A stretch of DNA of 64,000 nucleotides from JAIMBK01 sp040755975 (GCA_040755975.1 JBFLZY010000006.1:1-64000), one strand, 5' to 3'; shown: positions 17,992 to 27,795, numbered from the stretch's first letter. The notes: a model not told the origin generated them from the letters alone. Made by a program: numbers and translations.

Positions 17992-19698
17992 TTAAACCTC
18001 GCCAATAATTTTCTTTACATAAGCTACTATATTATCCACCGGCACAAAAGTTGTTTCGCCGGTGGCGCGCCGGCGCACCTCCACCTCGCCGCTTTGAACG
18101 GCTTTATTGCCGACGGTTATGCGCAGGGGGTAGCCGATCAGGTCGGCGTCTTTAAACTTTACCCCCGGCCGCTCCGGACGGTCGTCCAGAACAACTTCGA
18201 CGCCCGCCCCCGCCAGCAGCTCATAAACCTGGTTGGCCATCGTCATTTGCTTTTCGTCCCGGTCGCTCACCGGCACCACCACCACGTGGAAGGGGGCAAT
18301 CGCCAAAGGCCAGACAATGCCGTTTTCATCGTGGTTTTGCTCAACGGCGGCGGCCATTGTCCGGGTGATCCCGATTCCGTAGCAACCCATAATCATCGGC
18401 CGGGGCTGCCCGTTTTCGTCCAGGAAAGTGGCTCCCAGGGCCTTGCTGTATTTATCCCCCAGCTTAAAAATCTGCCCCACTTCGATCCCCTGCGTTTCGG
18501 ACAGTGGGCGGGCGCACCCGGGACAGGGATCCCCCGCTCTGACCAGGCGCAAATCAGCTACCATGTCGGGTTTAAAATCACGCCCCGGGTTGACGTTCAG
18601 AAAATGTGTATCGTCCTTGTTTGCGCCGGTTACGGCATTAACCATCTGCATCACTTCCAGGTCGGCGGCGATCTTCACTCCCGGCAAACCAACCGGGCCG
18701 GCATACCCCGGCGCGGCGCCGCTGATCCTGGCGACCGCCGGCGGGTCCGCCAGCTCGCACCGGAGCACGGCCAGCTCCTTTTGGAGCTTAACTTCGTTGA
18801 TATCCCGGTCCCCGCGCACCAGAGCCGCCACGAAGCCCTGCTCCGTTTCAAAAAGAAGGGTTTTAATCAGGCGTTTGGCGTCCATTCCCAAAAAGGAGGT
18901 TACTTCGGCGACGGTGCGCCGGCCCGGAGTGGCCACTTCCCGCAGGGGGGCCGGCTCCTCGTTCGTCACCACCTGCCCGGAAGGAGAGGAGGCTCTCTCC
19001 ACATTCGCCGCGTAATCGCAGTGGGGGCAAAAAACTACCGTTGATTCGCCCGCCGCGGCGAAAACGATAAATTCGTGCGTGTCCCTCCCCCCGATCGCCC
19101 CGGAATCGGCCTCCACCGGCCGAAAACGCAGGCCGCAGCGCTCAAAAACCCTGGTGTAGGCCGTGAACATCTTTTGGTAGCTGATCTCCAGCCCCTCGTG
19201 ATCCCGGTCAAAGGAGTACAAATCTTTCATGATAAATTCCCGCCCGCGCAGCAAGCCGAAACGGGGCCGGCGCTCGTCCCGGTACTTGTTCTGGATCTGG
19301 TAGAGCAATAAAGGCAGTTGCCGGTACGATTTCACTTCGTTGCGCACCAGGTCGGTGATAATTTCCTCGTGGGTGGGGCCCAGGCAAAAGTCCCGCCCGT
19401 GGCGGTCTTTTAAACGAAACAGCTCCGGGCCGTATACATCCCACCGGCCGGATTCCTGCCACAATTCCGCCGGCTGGATGATCGGCATCACCAGTTCCTG
19501 ACCGCCCTGCCTGTCCATCTCTTCGCGGACGATCGTTTCGATCTTTTTGACGACCCGGAAAGCCAGGGGCAATAAATTATATACTCCCGCCGCCGCTTTG
19601 CGGATGAAGCCCGCCCGCACCAGGAGCTGGTGGCTGACCACCTCCGCATCGGCGGGAACTTCCCGGAGCGTGGGAATAAGCAATTGGGACGCCCGCAT
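17992..19698 (-). CDS. proS: prolyl-tRNA synthetase
   Basis: 568 residues, bacterial-type class II ProRS with the inserted editing domain (about 225-390). Motif 2 is visible in YRDERRPRFGLLRGREF and motif 3 in GCYGIGITRTMAA, with the anticodon domain from about 460. The ATG at 19696-19698 follows GAGGAGGAACC; 40 upstream in-frame codons come from the dispersed repeat and are not proS. No T-box antiterminator is visible upstream. Confidence 0.96.
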   Translation of the reverse strand: MRASQLLIPTLREVPADAEVVSHQLLVRAGFIRKAAAGVYNLLPLAFRVVKKIETIVREEMDRQGGQELVMPIIQPAELWQESGRWDVYGPELFRLKDRHGRDFCLGPTHEEIITDLVRNEVKSYRQLPLLLYQIQNKYRDERRPRFGLLRGREFIMKDLYSFDRDHEGLEISYQKMFTAYTRVFERCGLRFRPVEADSGAIGGRDTHEFIVFAAAGESTVVFCPHCDYAANVERASSPSGQVVTNEEPAPLREVATPGRRTVAEVTSFLGMDAKRLIKTLLFETEQGFVAALVRGDRDINEVKLQKELAVLRCELADPPAVARISGAAPGYAGPVGLPGVKIAADLEVMQMVNAVTGANKDDTHFLNVNPGRDFKPDMVADLRLVRAGDPCPGCARPLSETQGIEVGQIFKLGDKYSKALGATFLDENGQPRPMIMGCYGIGITRTMAAAVEQNHDENGIVWPLAIAPFHVVVVPVSDRDEKQMTMANQVYELLAGAGVEVVLDDRPERPGVKFKDADLIGYPLRITVGNKAVQSGEVEVRRRATGETTFVPVDNIVAYVKKIIGEV

Positions 19699-19744
19699 TA
19701 CACCGGTTCCTCCTCTTTCGAAAATAGATCCCGTCTTGCCGTCC

Positions 19745-20012
19745 GTTTGCCGTCGCTCCGATGCTACGGGCCGACGAGACAGCGGCTTGGTTCGGAGCGA
19801 ACCGTAGCAGCGCTGCAAAATGCGCGCGGAACATTACTTTTTTATTCTTCTGGCGCCAGGCAGCGATTACTGTTTACTCTTTGCATAGTCGTATTGGCGC
19901 GTTTCGCGCTGCCGGTTCGCTTACCTCACCTACGCCGTGTCTCGTTACCGGCCCTTCGCATATGTCGCTCCCGGCAAATCGGACGGCAAGCCGTTGGTTT
20001 TTCGTTCTTTAT
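19745..20012 (+). repeat. dispersed ~265-bp repeat, copy 1
   Basis: This segment between ispG and proS matches 41303-41566 in inverted orientation at roughly four bases in five by eye. Near-identical blocks include CGTCGCTCCGATGC, GGTTCGGAGCGAACC, GCAGCGCTGCAAAATGCGCG, TTTCGCGCTGCCGGTTCGCT and GTCGCTCCCGGCAAATCG. Small indels break every reading frame between the copies, so it is not conserved as protein. It contains stems such as GCTCCGA/TCGGAGC and GACGAGAC/GTCTCGT, suggesting a folded RNA or mobile DNA element. Confidence 0.75.
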
Positions 20013-20052
20013 GTATGGAAACGTACGCTCCCATGGGCAACTCCCTTGAAAA

Positions 20053-21135
20053 TTAACTCGCCGGGCCGTTATCTTTAACGCTTTCGGCCATTTTTCTAAC
20101 CTCCCGGACGAGCTCATCCACCAGCTTTTCCTCCGGCACCCGGCGGATAATCTCGCCGCGGCGAAAAAGCAGCCCCACCCCTTTGCCGCCGGCGATGCCC
20201 ACGTCGGCGTGCCGGGCCTCGCCCGGTCCGTTCACCACGCACCCCATAACGGCCACTTTCAGCGGTGCGGCCACGTCCTGCAGTTCCTCTTCTACTTCGC
20301 CGGCGATCCTGATCAGGTCAATTTCGGTCCGCCCGCAGGTGGGGCAGGAAATTAACTCGATCCCGCGCTTGCGCAAACCCAGGGCCTTTAATATTTCGTA
20401 CCCCACCCGCACCTCTTCCAACGGGTTCCCCGTCAAAGACACCCTGATGGTATCCCCGATTCCCTCGGCCAGCAAAGCGCCGATGCCGACGGCCGACTTT
20501 ACCACTCCCGAACGCAGGGTGCCCGCTTCCGTAACCCCCACGTGGAAGGGGTAGACGACTTTTTCCGCCAGCAGCCGGTACGCCGCGATCATCAGCCCGA
20601 CGTCGGAAGCCTTCACGGAAACTTTTATTTCAAAAAAACCCAACTCTTCCAGGAGGCGGATGTGCTTAAGGGCGCTTTCCACCAGCGCCGGCGCGTTCGG
20701 CGAGCCGTATTTTTGGAGCAGTTCCTTTTCCAGGGAACCGGCGTTTACGCCGATGCGGATAGGCACTTTTTTCTTTTTCGCCGCTTCCACAACGGCCGCC
20801 ACCCTTTCCGGCCCGCCGATATTGCCCGGATTAATCCGCAAGCCGTCGACACCCGCCGCCAGGGCGCGCAGGGCAAGGCGGTAGTCAAAATGAATATCGG
20901 CAACCAGGGGGATGTTGATTTGCTGCTTAATTAAAGGCAGGGCGTCCGCCGCCCGGCGATCGGGAACGGCCACGCGCACGATCTCGCAGCCGGCGGCGGC
21001 CAGCTCGTTAATCTGGGCCACCGTCGCCGCTACGTTGCGGGTATCGGTATTGGTCATGGACTGCACGGAAACGGGGGCTTCCCCGCCCACCTGCACCGGT
21101 CCGACCCAGATCGGCCGGGTTTTTCTGCGCTTCAC
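20053..21135 (-). CDS. ispG: 4-hydroxy-3-methylbut-2-en-1-yl diphosphate synthase
   Basis: 360 residues. IspG converts MEcPP to HMBPP in the MEP isoprenoid pathway using a [4Fe-4S] cluster. The barrel N-terminus (VSVQSMTNTDTRNVAAT, LVADIHFDYRLAL, LRINPGNIGG) and the cluster cysteines (SCPTCGRTE and GCVVNGPGEA) are intact. The GTG at 21133-21135 gives the usual N-terminus (RRKTRPIWVGPVQVGG). It lies in the rpsB-to-proS run downstream of rseP and dxr. Confidence 0.95.
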   Translation of the reverse strand: MKRRKTRPIWVGPVQVGGEAPVSVQSMTNTDTRNVAATVAQINELAAAGCEIVRVAVPDRRAADALPLIKQQINIPLVADIHFDYRLALRALAAGVDGLRINPGNIGGPERVAAVVEAAKKKKVPIRIGVNAGSLEKELLQKYGSPNAPALVESALKHIRLLEELGFFEIKVSVKASDVGLMIAAYRLLAEKVVYPFHVGVTEAGTLRSGVVKSAVGIGALLAEGIGDTIRVSLTGNPLEEVRVGYEILKALGLRKRGIELISCPTCGRTEIDLIRIAGEVEEELQDVAAPLKVAVMGCVVNGPGEARHADVGIAGGKGVGLLFRRGEIIRRVPEEKLVDELVREVRKMAESVKDNGPAS

Positions 21136-21278
21136 CAAAAGCCAGCCCCTATTTATAAATATTCGAAGCATCAGAGTGAGCCAAGGACAACCCCCAGGCC
21201 CTAGCGGGTTTGCTGAATATTTACCCCTATTTTTTGCTTGTGCCCTGTCCTATGCTCTAATTGTCCTCTAACCTTGCT

Positions 21279-22328
21279 CTATCTTTGGAGCAGTTGCAAC
21301 AGATCGTTATAGGTAATGACCACAATCAACAAAATTAATAACCCGAAACCGATCATGTGAATAAAATTTTCTTTAACCGGGTCCACGGGCCGGCCCCGGA
21401 CCCATTCCACCGTCAGAAACATCAAACGGCTGCCGTCTAAGGCCGGGACGGGAAACAGGTTAAATAAACCCAGGTTTATGCTCAGGAAGGCAGCCAGCTG
21501 AAGCAAATTGAACATACCGAATTCGGCCGCCCGGTTAATCTCCCAAACGATCCGCACCGGCCCGCCCAAATCGGCCGGGGCCCTGCCGGAAATCATCTGG
21601 CCGATAAAATTAATGATCACCGCGGTTACCCGGACGGTGTATTCCGTACCGGCGGCCAGGGCGCTGAATAAGTTCAGGCGCCGCAACTCTGGAGCCGGGT
21701 AAACGCCGATTTTCCCCTTGCCCTGTTCATCGCGCCGGGGGGTTACCAGGATCTCTTTAACCTCCCCGGCGCGCCGGACGGTGAGGGTAAGATTCTGGTC
21801 GGGACGGGCGCCGATAATTTCCGTCATTTGCTCCCAGCTGGTGATCTCCCGGCCATCAATGGCGACTATTTTATCCTTCGGCAACAATCCGGCTTTTTCT
21901 GCCGGCCCCCCGGGCACCAGTTGCTCCACAACGGTGGTCACTTTGGGCAGCCCCTCGGGAGTCAGCGCGGGAACGCCCTGAATCATAAAAATCAAGGCCA
22001 GGATTAAAATCGCCAGCACAAAGTTCATCACCGAACCGGCCCCGATGACCAGCATCCGTTGCCAGACAGGTTTTTTGTTAAAACTCCTGGCTTCGTCCGT
22101 AATCTTTTCTTCCGGGTCCATACCCGCCATGCGGACAAAGCCGCCCAGGGGGAAAAGCCTTAAGTTGTAGGCCGTTTCCCCGCGCGGAATACTGAACAAC
22201 CTGGGACCGAAGCCGATGCTGAACTCGTGGATCTGGATTCCCACGGCCCTGGCCAGGATAAAATGGCCCAATTCGTGAAAGATGATCAGCAGGCCGAAAA
22301 CAAATACCGCGGCCCAAAAAGTCTGCAT
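21279..22328 (-). CDS. rseP: RIP metalloprotease RseP (site-2 protease)
   Basis: 349 residues. The catalytic HELGH (residues 18-22) sits in the first transmembrane helix, a single PDZ domain lies at about 115-190, and the second active-site motif NLFPVPALDGSR is near residue 296. It cleaves membrane-anchored regulators within the bilayer. Its start is 7 bases after the dxr stop, the conserved order in Firmicutes. Confidence 0.95.
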   Translation of the reverse strand: MQTFWAAVFVFGLLIIFHELGHFILARAVGIQIHEFSIGFGPRLFSIPRGETAYNLRLFPLGGFVRMAGMDPEEKITDEARSFNKKPVWQRMLVIGAGSVMNFVLAILILALIFMIQGVPALTPEGLPKVTTVVEQLVPGGPAEKAGLLPKDKIVAIDGREITSWEQMTEIIGARPDQNLTLTVRRAGEVKEILVTPRRDEQGKGKIGVYPAPELRRLNLFSALAAGTEYTVRVTAVIINFIGQMISGRAPADLGGPVRIVWEINRAAEFGMFNLLQLAAFLSINLGLFNLFPVPALDGSRLMFLTVEWVRGRPVDPVKENFIHMIGFGLLILLIVVITYNDLLQLLQR

Positions 22329-22335
22329 TTTCTGT

Positions 22336-23496
22336 TCACACCTTACTTTTCACCAGCTTTTGCGCCAGGTCTTTCGCCCAGCGGTCGGCGGTCAGCACAT
22401 CTTCGAGGTCTCTGCACTCCGAAACACTATGGGCGGCCATCACCCGTTCGACGATCTCCGGAACTGCCGCAAAAGAAATTGCCCCGGCCAAAAAGGCCGC
22501 CACCGCCACTTCGTTGGCCGCGTTTAAAACCACCGGCATGGTGCCCCCTTCCCGCCCGGCGGCAAGGGCCAGGGCAAGGCAGCGAAAACGCTTCAAATCG
22601 GGCGGCTCAAAGGTCAGTTGCACCATTTCAGCCCAGTTTATCCTGGGCAGCTGGTTGGGCCGGCGGTCGGGGTAGGTCAGCGCAAACTGAATGGGCACGC
22701 GCATATCCGGAACCCCCAGCTGGGCCAGCGTGGAGCCGTCGACAAACTCCACCAGCGAATGGATGATACTTTGCGGGTGCACCACCACCTGGATCTGATC
22801 ATAGTTTAACCCAAACAGCCACCTTGCTTCAATAACCTCCAGGCCCTTATTCATCAAAGTCGCCGAATCAATGGTCACCTTGCGGCCCATTTGCCAGTTC
22901 GGGTGCGCTAAAGCCATCTCCACGGTGACCTTGTCCAGATCGGCGGGCCCTCTTAAAAAAGGACCCCCGGAGGCGGTGAGGATAATTTTCGCCACCTGCC
23001 GGCGCGGGGTATCCCCGAGACACTGCCAGATCGCGGAGTGCTCACTGTCCACGGGCAAAATCCGCGCTTTTTGCGCCGCGGCCAGTTTCATCACCAGCTC
23101 CCCGGCGGTGACCAGGGTCTCTTTATTGGCCAGGGCGATATTTTTTCCCGCCCGGATGGCCGCCACCGTGGGAAGCAGGCCCAGAATACCCGGGACGGCC
23201 GTTAACACCAGGTCGGCGCCGGGAAAGGAGGCCACTTCCTGCAGCCCGGCCTCCCCGTAAAAAATCGCCGGCCGCCCGGCAAAGGACAGCGCGGCGGACA
23301 ACGCTTGCGCTTCCTTTCGGCCGGCCACAGCTACAACAGCCGGCCGAAATTCCTTTATTTGCCCGGCCAAAAGCCGCCAGTTCCTGCCGGCCGCCAGACC
23401 CGCCACAACAAAATCCTCCGGGAACCGGCGGATCACCTCCAGCGCCTGCCGGCCGATGGAACCGGTGCTGCCCAAAATAACGATTCTTTTAGCCAT
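22336..23496 (-). CDS. dxr: 1-deoxy-D-xylulose 5-phosphate reductoisomerase
   Basis: 386 residues. The NADPH-binding GSTGSIG opens the protein, DSEHSAIWQCL carries metal and substrate residues, and HPNWQMGRKVTIDSATLMNKG is the Dxr signature. It makes MEP, the committed step of the isoprenoid pathway completed here with ispG. The ATG at 23494-23496 gives the family N-terminus (MAKRIVILGSTGSIG) and follows GAGGGTTGGG. Confidence 0.96.
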   Translation of the reverse strand: MAKRIVILGSTGSIGRQALEVIRRFPEDFVVAGLAAGRNWRLLAGQIKEFRPAVVAVAGRKEAQALSAALSFAGRPAIFYGEAGLQEVASFPGADLVLTAVPGILGLLPTVAAIRAGKNIALANKETLVTAGELVMKLAAAQKARILPVDSEHSAIWQCLGDTPRRQVAKIILTASGGPFLRGPADLDKVTVEMALAHPNWQMGRKVTIDSATLMNKGLEVIEARWLFGLNYDQIQVVVHPQSIIHSLVEFVDGSTLAQLGVPDMRVPIQFALTYPDRRPNQLPRINWAEMVQLTFEPPDLKRFRCLALALAAGREGGTMPVVLNAANEVAVAAFLAGAISFAAVPEIVERVMAAHSVSECRDLEDVLTADRWAKDLAQKLVKSKV

Positions 23497-23560
23497 CAAC
23501 CCAACCCTCGACTTACCTGAAAAGGCTGCCGAAAAATCTCCGCATCGTCCATGGCGGCGG

Positions 23561-24637
23561 TTATCCCTGCTTTTTCGCAATCATACCGGCCTTGAGCGCG
23601 GCCAGCACAGTGATTAACAAAATCGGCCCCAAAACCAGCCCGGTCACCCCGATGGTTTTTAAACCCACGTACATGGCAATTAACACGGCCAGCGGGTGCA
23701 GGCCCAAATTGGCCGCCACCACCCTGGCTTCCAGGGTTTGCCGCACCGCCCAGACCAGCGCGTACAGGATGAGCAACTTAATCCCAAAACCTACGTTGCC
23801 GCTCAATAAAGCCCAGGCGGCCCAGGGCAGGTACACGGTTGCCGGACCCAGCACGGGAATCAAATCGAAAAAGCCGATGAGCAAACCCACCGTTAAAGCG
23901 TATTTTGCCCCGATGATCTGCAATCCCACAATGCTTTGCAAGGTGGTGAGCGAAATCAAAATAAGCTGGGCGCGCAGGTAAGCCAAAAAGGCCCCCACCA
24001 CTTCCCGGCCCACGCCGGCGGTCCTCTCCCCCCACGGAGAAGGGACGTATTTCAACCAAAACTGGAGAATCTCCTTTCTATCCCGGCTGATAAAATAGGT
24101 GGCCAGCAAAGTCACAATCAAAATCATCACCGCGCCGGGCACGGCGGAAGCCAGGTGAAGCAAAGCATTTGCCGCCTGACCGGCCAGGCCCGACAGCCAC
24201 TTTGTAACCACGCCTATGTTCTCCTGGATCCGGTCGGTGATTAACGGCGGCAATTGAAAATAAAAAACCCTTCCGCGCTCGACAAGCTGGCTGATATATT
24301 CCTGAACAGGCCAGATATATTTAGGAAGCTTGATCGATAAATCGGTTAATTCCGCAACCAGTCGAAAAATCAGCAGGCTCAAAAGGGACCCCAGGCCGCC
24401 GATGAGGATAACCATTGCCGCCGCTACCGCCAAAGGTCTCGTCAGCCTGGCGCGCTGATTGAAAAACTTGACCAGGGGTTCGATAAACACGGCCAGAATA
24501 ACCGCCAGGATAAACGGGATCGTTATAACGAACAGATATTTAATGACCACCAGCACTTCCGGCACGATAAACTTCCAGGCCAGATACAACAGCAAAAGCG
24601 TTATCGTGATGGCTGCAATTTGAAGGTAACGGGGCAC
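23561..24637 (-). CDS. AI-2E family / YtvI-like integral membrane protein
   Basis: 358 residues with about eight hydrophobic helices and the conserved C-terminal stretch GFFDLIPVLGPATVYLPWA. Length and placement beside cdsA and dxr fit the sporulation integral membrane protein YtvI within the AI-2E transporter superfamily; the transported compound is unknown. A GTG start is used. Confidence 0.8.
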   Translation of the reverse strand: MPRYLQIAAITITLLLLYLAWKFIVPEVLVVIKYLFVITIPFILAVILAVFIEPLVKFFNQRARLTRPLAVAAAMVILIGGLGSLLSLLIFRLVAELTDLSIKLPKYIWPVQEYISQLVERGRVFYFQLPPLITDRIQENIGVVTKWLSGLAGQAANALLHLASAVPGAVMILIVTLLATYFISRDRKEILQFWLKYVPSPWGERTAGVGREVVGAFLAYLRAQLILISLTTLQSIVGLQIIGAKYALTVGLLIGFFDLIPVLGPATVYLPWAAWALLSGNVGFGIKLLILYALVWAVRQTLEARVVAANLGLHPLAVLIAMYVGLKTIGVTGLVLGPILLITVLAALKAGMIAKKQG

Positions 24638-24656
24638 CTTAAAAAAACACCTCGGC

Positions 24657-25451
24657 TTAAATAATTAACTTCTGAACGTAGTAATAAACCAGGGGAGCGG
24701 TAAACAACATACTGTCAAAGCGATCCAGCATACCCCCGTGCCCGGGAATAAGATCCCCGGCGTCTTTAACCCCGACCTGCCGCTTAAAGGCCGACTCCAC
24801 CAGATCCCCGGCCTGCGCGGCAACCCCCAGCAAAAGACCCAGCACCAAAACGGGCGCCGGCGGCAAGAAAGGGTAGATGTAAAGAAAAGCGGCGGCCGCC
24901 AGAAAACTTCCCGCCGCCCCGCCAATCGCCCCCTCGATGGTTTTGCCGGGGCTTAAAACGCGGGCCAGGCGACGTTTACCAAAATATTTACCGATAAAAA
25001 AAGCGGTTGTATCGCTCAACCAGGTTCCGACCAACATAAAAACCACCCAGATCCAGCCGTCGGGCAAGGTGCGCAGGAGATAAACGTAGACAAAAAGGCC
25101 CACGTAAGAAGTGGCCAGCAAAGCCATGGCCATGTCGATTAAATTAAATTTCGGGTAAAAAAAGATAAACCATAGTAAAAATATAAAAAATATAATGGCG
25201 ATTGCCCCCGCCAGGCCCGCGTCTTTATATAAATAAACGCTTCCCAAAAGCAAGGCCGCGCCTAAAATCATCAGCCCGAAAGGGATGTTTAAAGCCAGGC
25301 GGCGGAACATGCGCTGGATTTCCCGCAAAGACAGCAGCATGACCAGCGCGCTGAAGCCAAGCAGCGCAAAACCGCCCCACCAGACGGCCAGGATAATTAA
25401 GGGAACCCCCACTAAAGCGCTAAATACCCTGGGTACTAACAAACATTTCAC
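24657..25451 (-). CDS. cdsA: phosphatidate cytidylyltransferase
   Basis: 264 residues, about seven hydrophobic segments. The CDP-diglyceride synthetase signature is present near the C-terminus as GVKDAGDLIPGHGGMLDRFDS. It makes CDP-diacylglycerol for phospholipids at the membrane. The start (GTG) lies 5 bases from the uppS stop, so translation is probably coupled. Confidence 0.95.
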   Translation of the reverse strand: MKCLLVPRVFSALVGVPLIILAVWWGGFALLGFSALVMLLSLREIQRMFRRLALNIPFGLMILGAALLLGSVYLYKDAGLAGAIAIIFFIFLLWFIFFYPKFNLIDMAMALLATSYVGLFVYVYLLRTLPDGWIWVVFMLVGTWLSDTTAFFIGKYFGKRRLARVLSPGKTIEGAIGGAAGSFLAAAAFLYIYPFLPPAPVLVLGLLLGVAAQAGDLVESAFKRQVGVKDAGDLIPGHGGMLDRFDSMLFTAPLVYYYVQKLII

Positions 25452-25456
25452 CAGCC

Positions 25457-26197
25457 TTAAACCAGCCCGCCGAAACGCCGCTCCCGGCTTTGAAAATCAA
25501 CAATCGCCTGCAACAAATGGATCCGGCGAAAATCGGGCCAGAGGACCGGAGTTAACCAAAATTCCGTATACGCCAGCTGCCAGAGCAAAAAATTGCTCAC
25601 CCGGTAGTCGCCGGAAGGCCTGATTAAAAGATCGGGATCCGGCTGCCCGGCGGTATATAAATGCTCGGCGATGATCTTTTCGTCGATCTCCCCCGGGGCC
25701 AATTGCCCCTGCCGCACTTTTTCGGCGACGGCGCGCACGGCGTCCACCAATTCACTCCGGCTGCCGTAATTTAACGCCACGTTCAAGGTCAATCCCTTCT
25801 TTTCGCGGGTCCGCTCGCTGGCCACGCGCACCGCCTGCCGAGCGGAAGGGGGCAAATCTTCCAGCTTCCCGATGGGGTTAATCCGGATGTCCTGCGCGGC
25901 CAATTCCTCAATTTCCTTTTGAAGATATTCTATTAGCAGATTCATTAAAGTATTTACTTCTTCCCGGGGCCTTTTCCAGTTTTCTGTCGAGAACGCATAA
26001 ACGGTCAAATATTTAATCCCCAGCTCAACGCACAGCTTAACAATCTCCCGCAGGGATTCCACCCCCGCCCGGTGTCCGAAAGTGCGGGGCAACCCCCGGC
26101 GCTGCGCCCAGCGACCGTTTCCATCCATGATGATGGCAATATGCAACGGTAAACGGGACCGGTCCACCCGGGCAAGCAACTTTTTTTCTTCGGTCAT
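25457..26197 (-). CDS. uppS: isoprenyl (undecaprenyl) diphosphate synthase
   Basis: 246 residues of cis-prenyltransferase. The catalytic Asp lies in IIMDGNGRWAQRRG, with FSTENWKRP and the C-terminal RPSGDYRVSNFLLWQ. It supplies the lipid carrier for cell-wall synthesis, using precursors from the dxr/ispG pathway encoded downstream. The ATG at 26195-26197 follows AGAAGGCGA; eleven upstream in-frame codons are not family-like. Confidence 0.95.
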   Translation of the reverse strand: MTEEKKLLARVDRSRLPLHIAIIMDGNGRWAQRRGLPRTFGHRAGVESLREIVKLCVELGIKYLTVYAFSTENWKRPREEVNTLMNLLIEYLQKEIEELAAQDIRINPIGKLEDLPPSARQAVRVASERTREKKGLTLNVALNYGSRSELVDAVRAVAEKVRQGQLAPGEIDEKIIAEHLYTAGQPDPDLLIRPSGDYRVSNFLLWQLAYTEFWLTPVLWPDFRRIHLLQAIVDFQSRERRFGGLV

Positions 26198-26374
26198 TTT
26201 CTTGTCGCCTTCTAAATTTCTGAACACCACTCCCGGCCCCCTTACCAGAATCAGGCGTCGGACGTCCGAAAAATTATAAACAACCCCCTCGGAAGAAGAG
26301 GTCGGTAGCCGAAAGGCCAGACGCCAGATTTATCCGTTTGCGGTCGCCAAGCAGCGCTCTTTCCCGACATAATT

Positions 26375-26402
26375 CTGACGACTGACGACTGACGACTGAC
26401 GA
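26375..26402. repeat. four tandem copies of CTGACGA
   Basis: Four perfect 7-base units lie in the 246-base uppS-frr gap, which otherwise holds no gene. The gap interrupts an otherwise tight operon. The repeat could expand or contract by slippage. Confidence 0.85.
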
Positions 26403-26443
26403 CTATTTTGAGGGGGTTCAGTCCCAAAGTTATTGAAAAGGCG

Positions 26444-27001
26444 CTAAACCTGCATTATTTCCTGTTCTTTATTGGCCACCAGCTGATCGATCTCTTTAAT
26501 ATATTTATCGGTCAATTTCTGCACTTCTTCCTGCAGGCGGCGCAATTCGTCTTCCGAGAGTTCACCCTTTTTTTGCTGCTGCTTGAAAAGATCGTTGGTG
26601 TCGCGGCGGATATTCCGGATGGCCACCCGCCCCTCTTCGGCTTTTTTTCTTACGACCTTAACCAGTTCGGCCCGCCTTTCCTGGGTCAACTGCGGGATCG
26701 CCAGGCGGATTACGTTTCCGTCACTGGCGGGCGTAATGCCCAGGTCGGACTTTAAGATCGCCTTTTCGATTTCGGGCAGAACCGCTTTATCCCACGGTTG
26801 AATCAGCAAAAGCCTGGCCTCCGGGGCGGAGATATTGGCCAGCTGGTTTACCGGCATTAAATTGCCGTAATAAGAAACCATCACCTTATCCAGCAGTGCC
26901 GGCGTCGCCCTGCCCGCGCGCAAACCGGCAAATTCCTTCTTGAGCACTTCCAGGCTTTTCTTCATATTTGTTTCCGCTTCACTGATCCGGGGATTAACCA
27001 A
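26444..27001 (-). CDS. frr: ribosome recycling factor
   Basis: A TTG start at 26999-27001, 6-7 bases after GGGAGGTG, gives exactly 185 residues, the usual RRF length. Family landmarks are MKKSLEVLKKEFAGLRAGRA, ISAPEARLLLIQPWD and RRAELVKVVRKKAEEGRVAIRNIRRD. It splits post-termination ribosomes with EF-G. The start overlaps the pyrH stop by 8 bases. Confidence 0.95.
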   Translation of the reverse strand: MVNPRISEAETNMKKSLEVLKKEFAGLRAGRATPALLDKVMVSYYGNLMPVNQLANISAPEARLLLIQPWDKAVLPEIEKAILKSDLGITPASDGNVIRLAIPQLTQERRAELVKVVRKKAEEGRVAIRNIRRDTNDLFKQQQKKGELSEDELRRLQEEVQKLTDKYIKEIDQLVANKEQEIMQV

Positions 27002-27731
27002 CTGCCACACCTCCCACATAGGTGCCGATGCTTTCTCCCAATACGGCCCTCCTAATGTTTCCAACCTCGTTTACGTTAAACACCACTACCGGGATGCGGT
27101 TGTCCATGCACAGGGAAGTAGCCGTGGAATCCATCACGGCCAGTCCTTTATTGAGCAAATCGATGTAAGTCAGCGAGGTAAACCTCTTCGCGTTGGGGTT
27201 TTTCAGCGGGTCGTCATCGTAAACCCCGCCCACCCTCTTGGCCATTAAAATTACTTCGGCCTCAATTTCCGCCGCTCTTAAAGCGGCGGTGGTATCGGTG
27301 GAGAAATAAGGATTGCCCGTGCCGCCGGCAAAAATAACAACCCGGCCTTTTTCCAAGTGCCGGATCGCCCGGCGCCGGATATAAGGCTCCGCTACCGCCC
27401 TCATTTCGATGGCCGTCTGGACGCGGCTGATAATCCCTTCCTTTTCCAGAGCATCCTGCAGCGCCAGCGCGTTAATCACCGTCGCCAGCATTCCCATATA
27501 ATCCGCCGTCGCCCGGTCCATCCCTTTGGCGCTGCCGGCCAGGCCCCGCCAGATATTACCTCCCCCCACCACAATGGCCATCTGCACTCCTAACTGCACA
27601 ACCTCTTCAATCTGGCGGGCGATGGACTTGACCACGTCGGGATCGATGCCGAAACCCTGGCCCCCGGCCAACGCCTCGCCGCTTAATTTTAAGACCACGC
27701 GCTTATACTTGGGGGTTTCCGACGTAACCAC
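26994..27731 (-). CDS. pyrH: UMP kinase
   Basis: About 245 residues of the amino-acid-kinase fold. KYKRVVLKLSGEAL opens the protein, VVGGGNIWRG binds phosphate, and GRVVIFAGGTGNPYFSTDT and MDSTATSLCMDN are typical of bacterial UMP kinases. The start is a GTG at 27729-27731 downstream of AAGGAGG, with a slightly long spacer. Co-transcribed with tsf and frr. Confidence 0.94.
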   Translation of the reverse strand: MVTSETPKYKRVVLKLSGEALAGGQGFGIDPDVVKSIARQIEEVVQLGVQMAIVVGGGNIWRGLAGSAKGMDRATADYMGMLATVINALALQDALEKEGIISRVQTAIEMRAVAEPYIRRRAIRHLEKGRVVIFAGGTGNPYFSTDTTAALRAAEIEAEVILMAKRVGGVYDDDPLKNPNAKRFTSLTYIDLLNKGLAVMDSTATSLCMDNRIPVVVFNVNEVGNIRRAVLGESIGTYVGGVAVG

Positions 27732-27795
27732 CGGGGCAGAAAACCTCCTTAAGGCCTGAAACTCTATTCGCCGGCCGGAAAATAAAATCCTGCTT

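Noticed and set aside
19700..20050. Possible T-box leader upstream of proS
   Set aside because: No T-box consensus (GGGTGGNACCGCG) or specifier hairpin was found; the space is the dispersed repeat.
26375..26402. CRISPR-like repeat
   Set aside because: Seven-base tandem units without spacers; no cas genes in the window.
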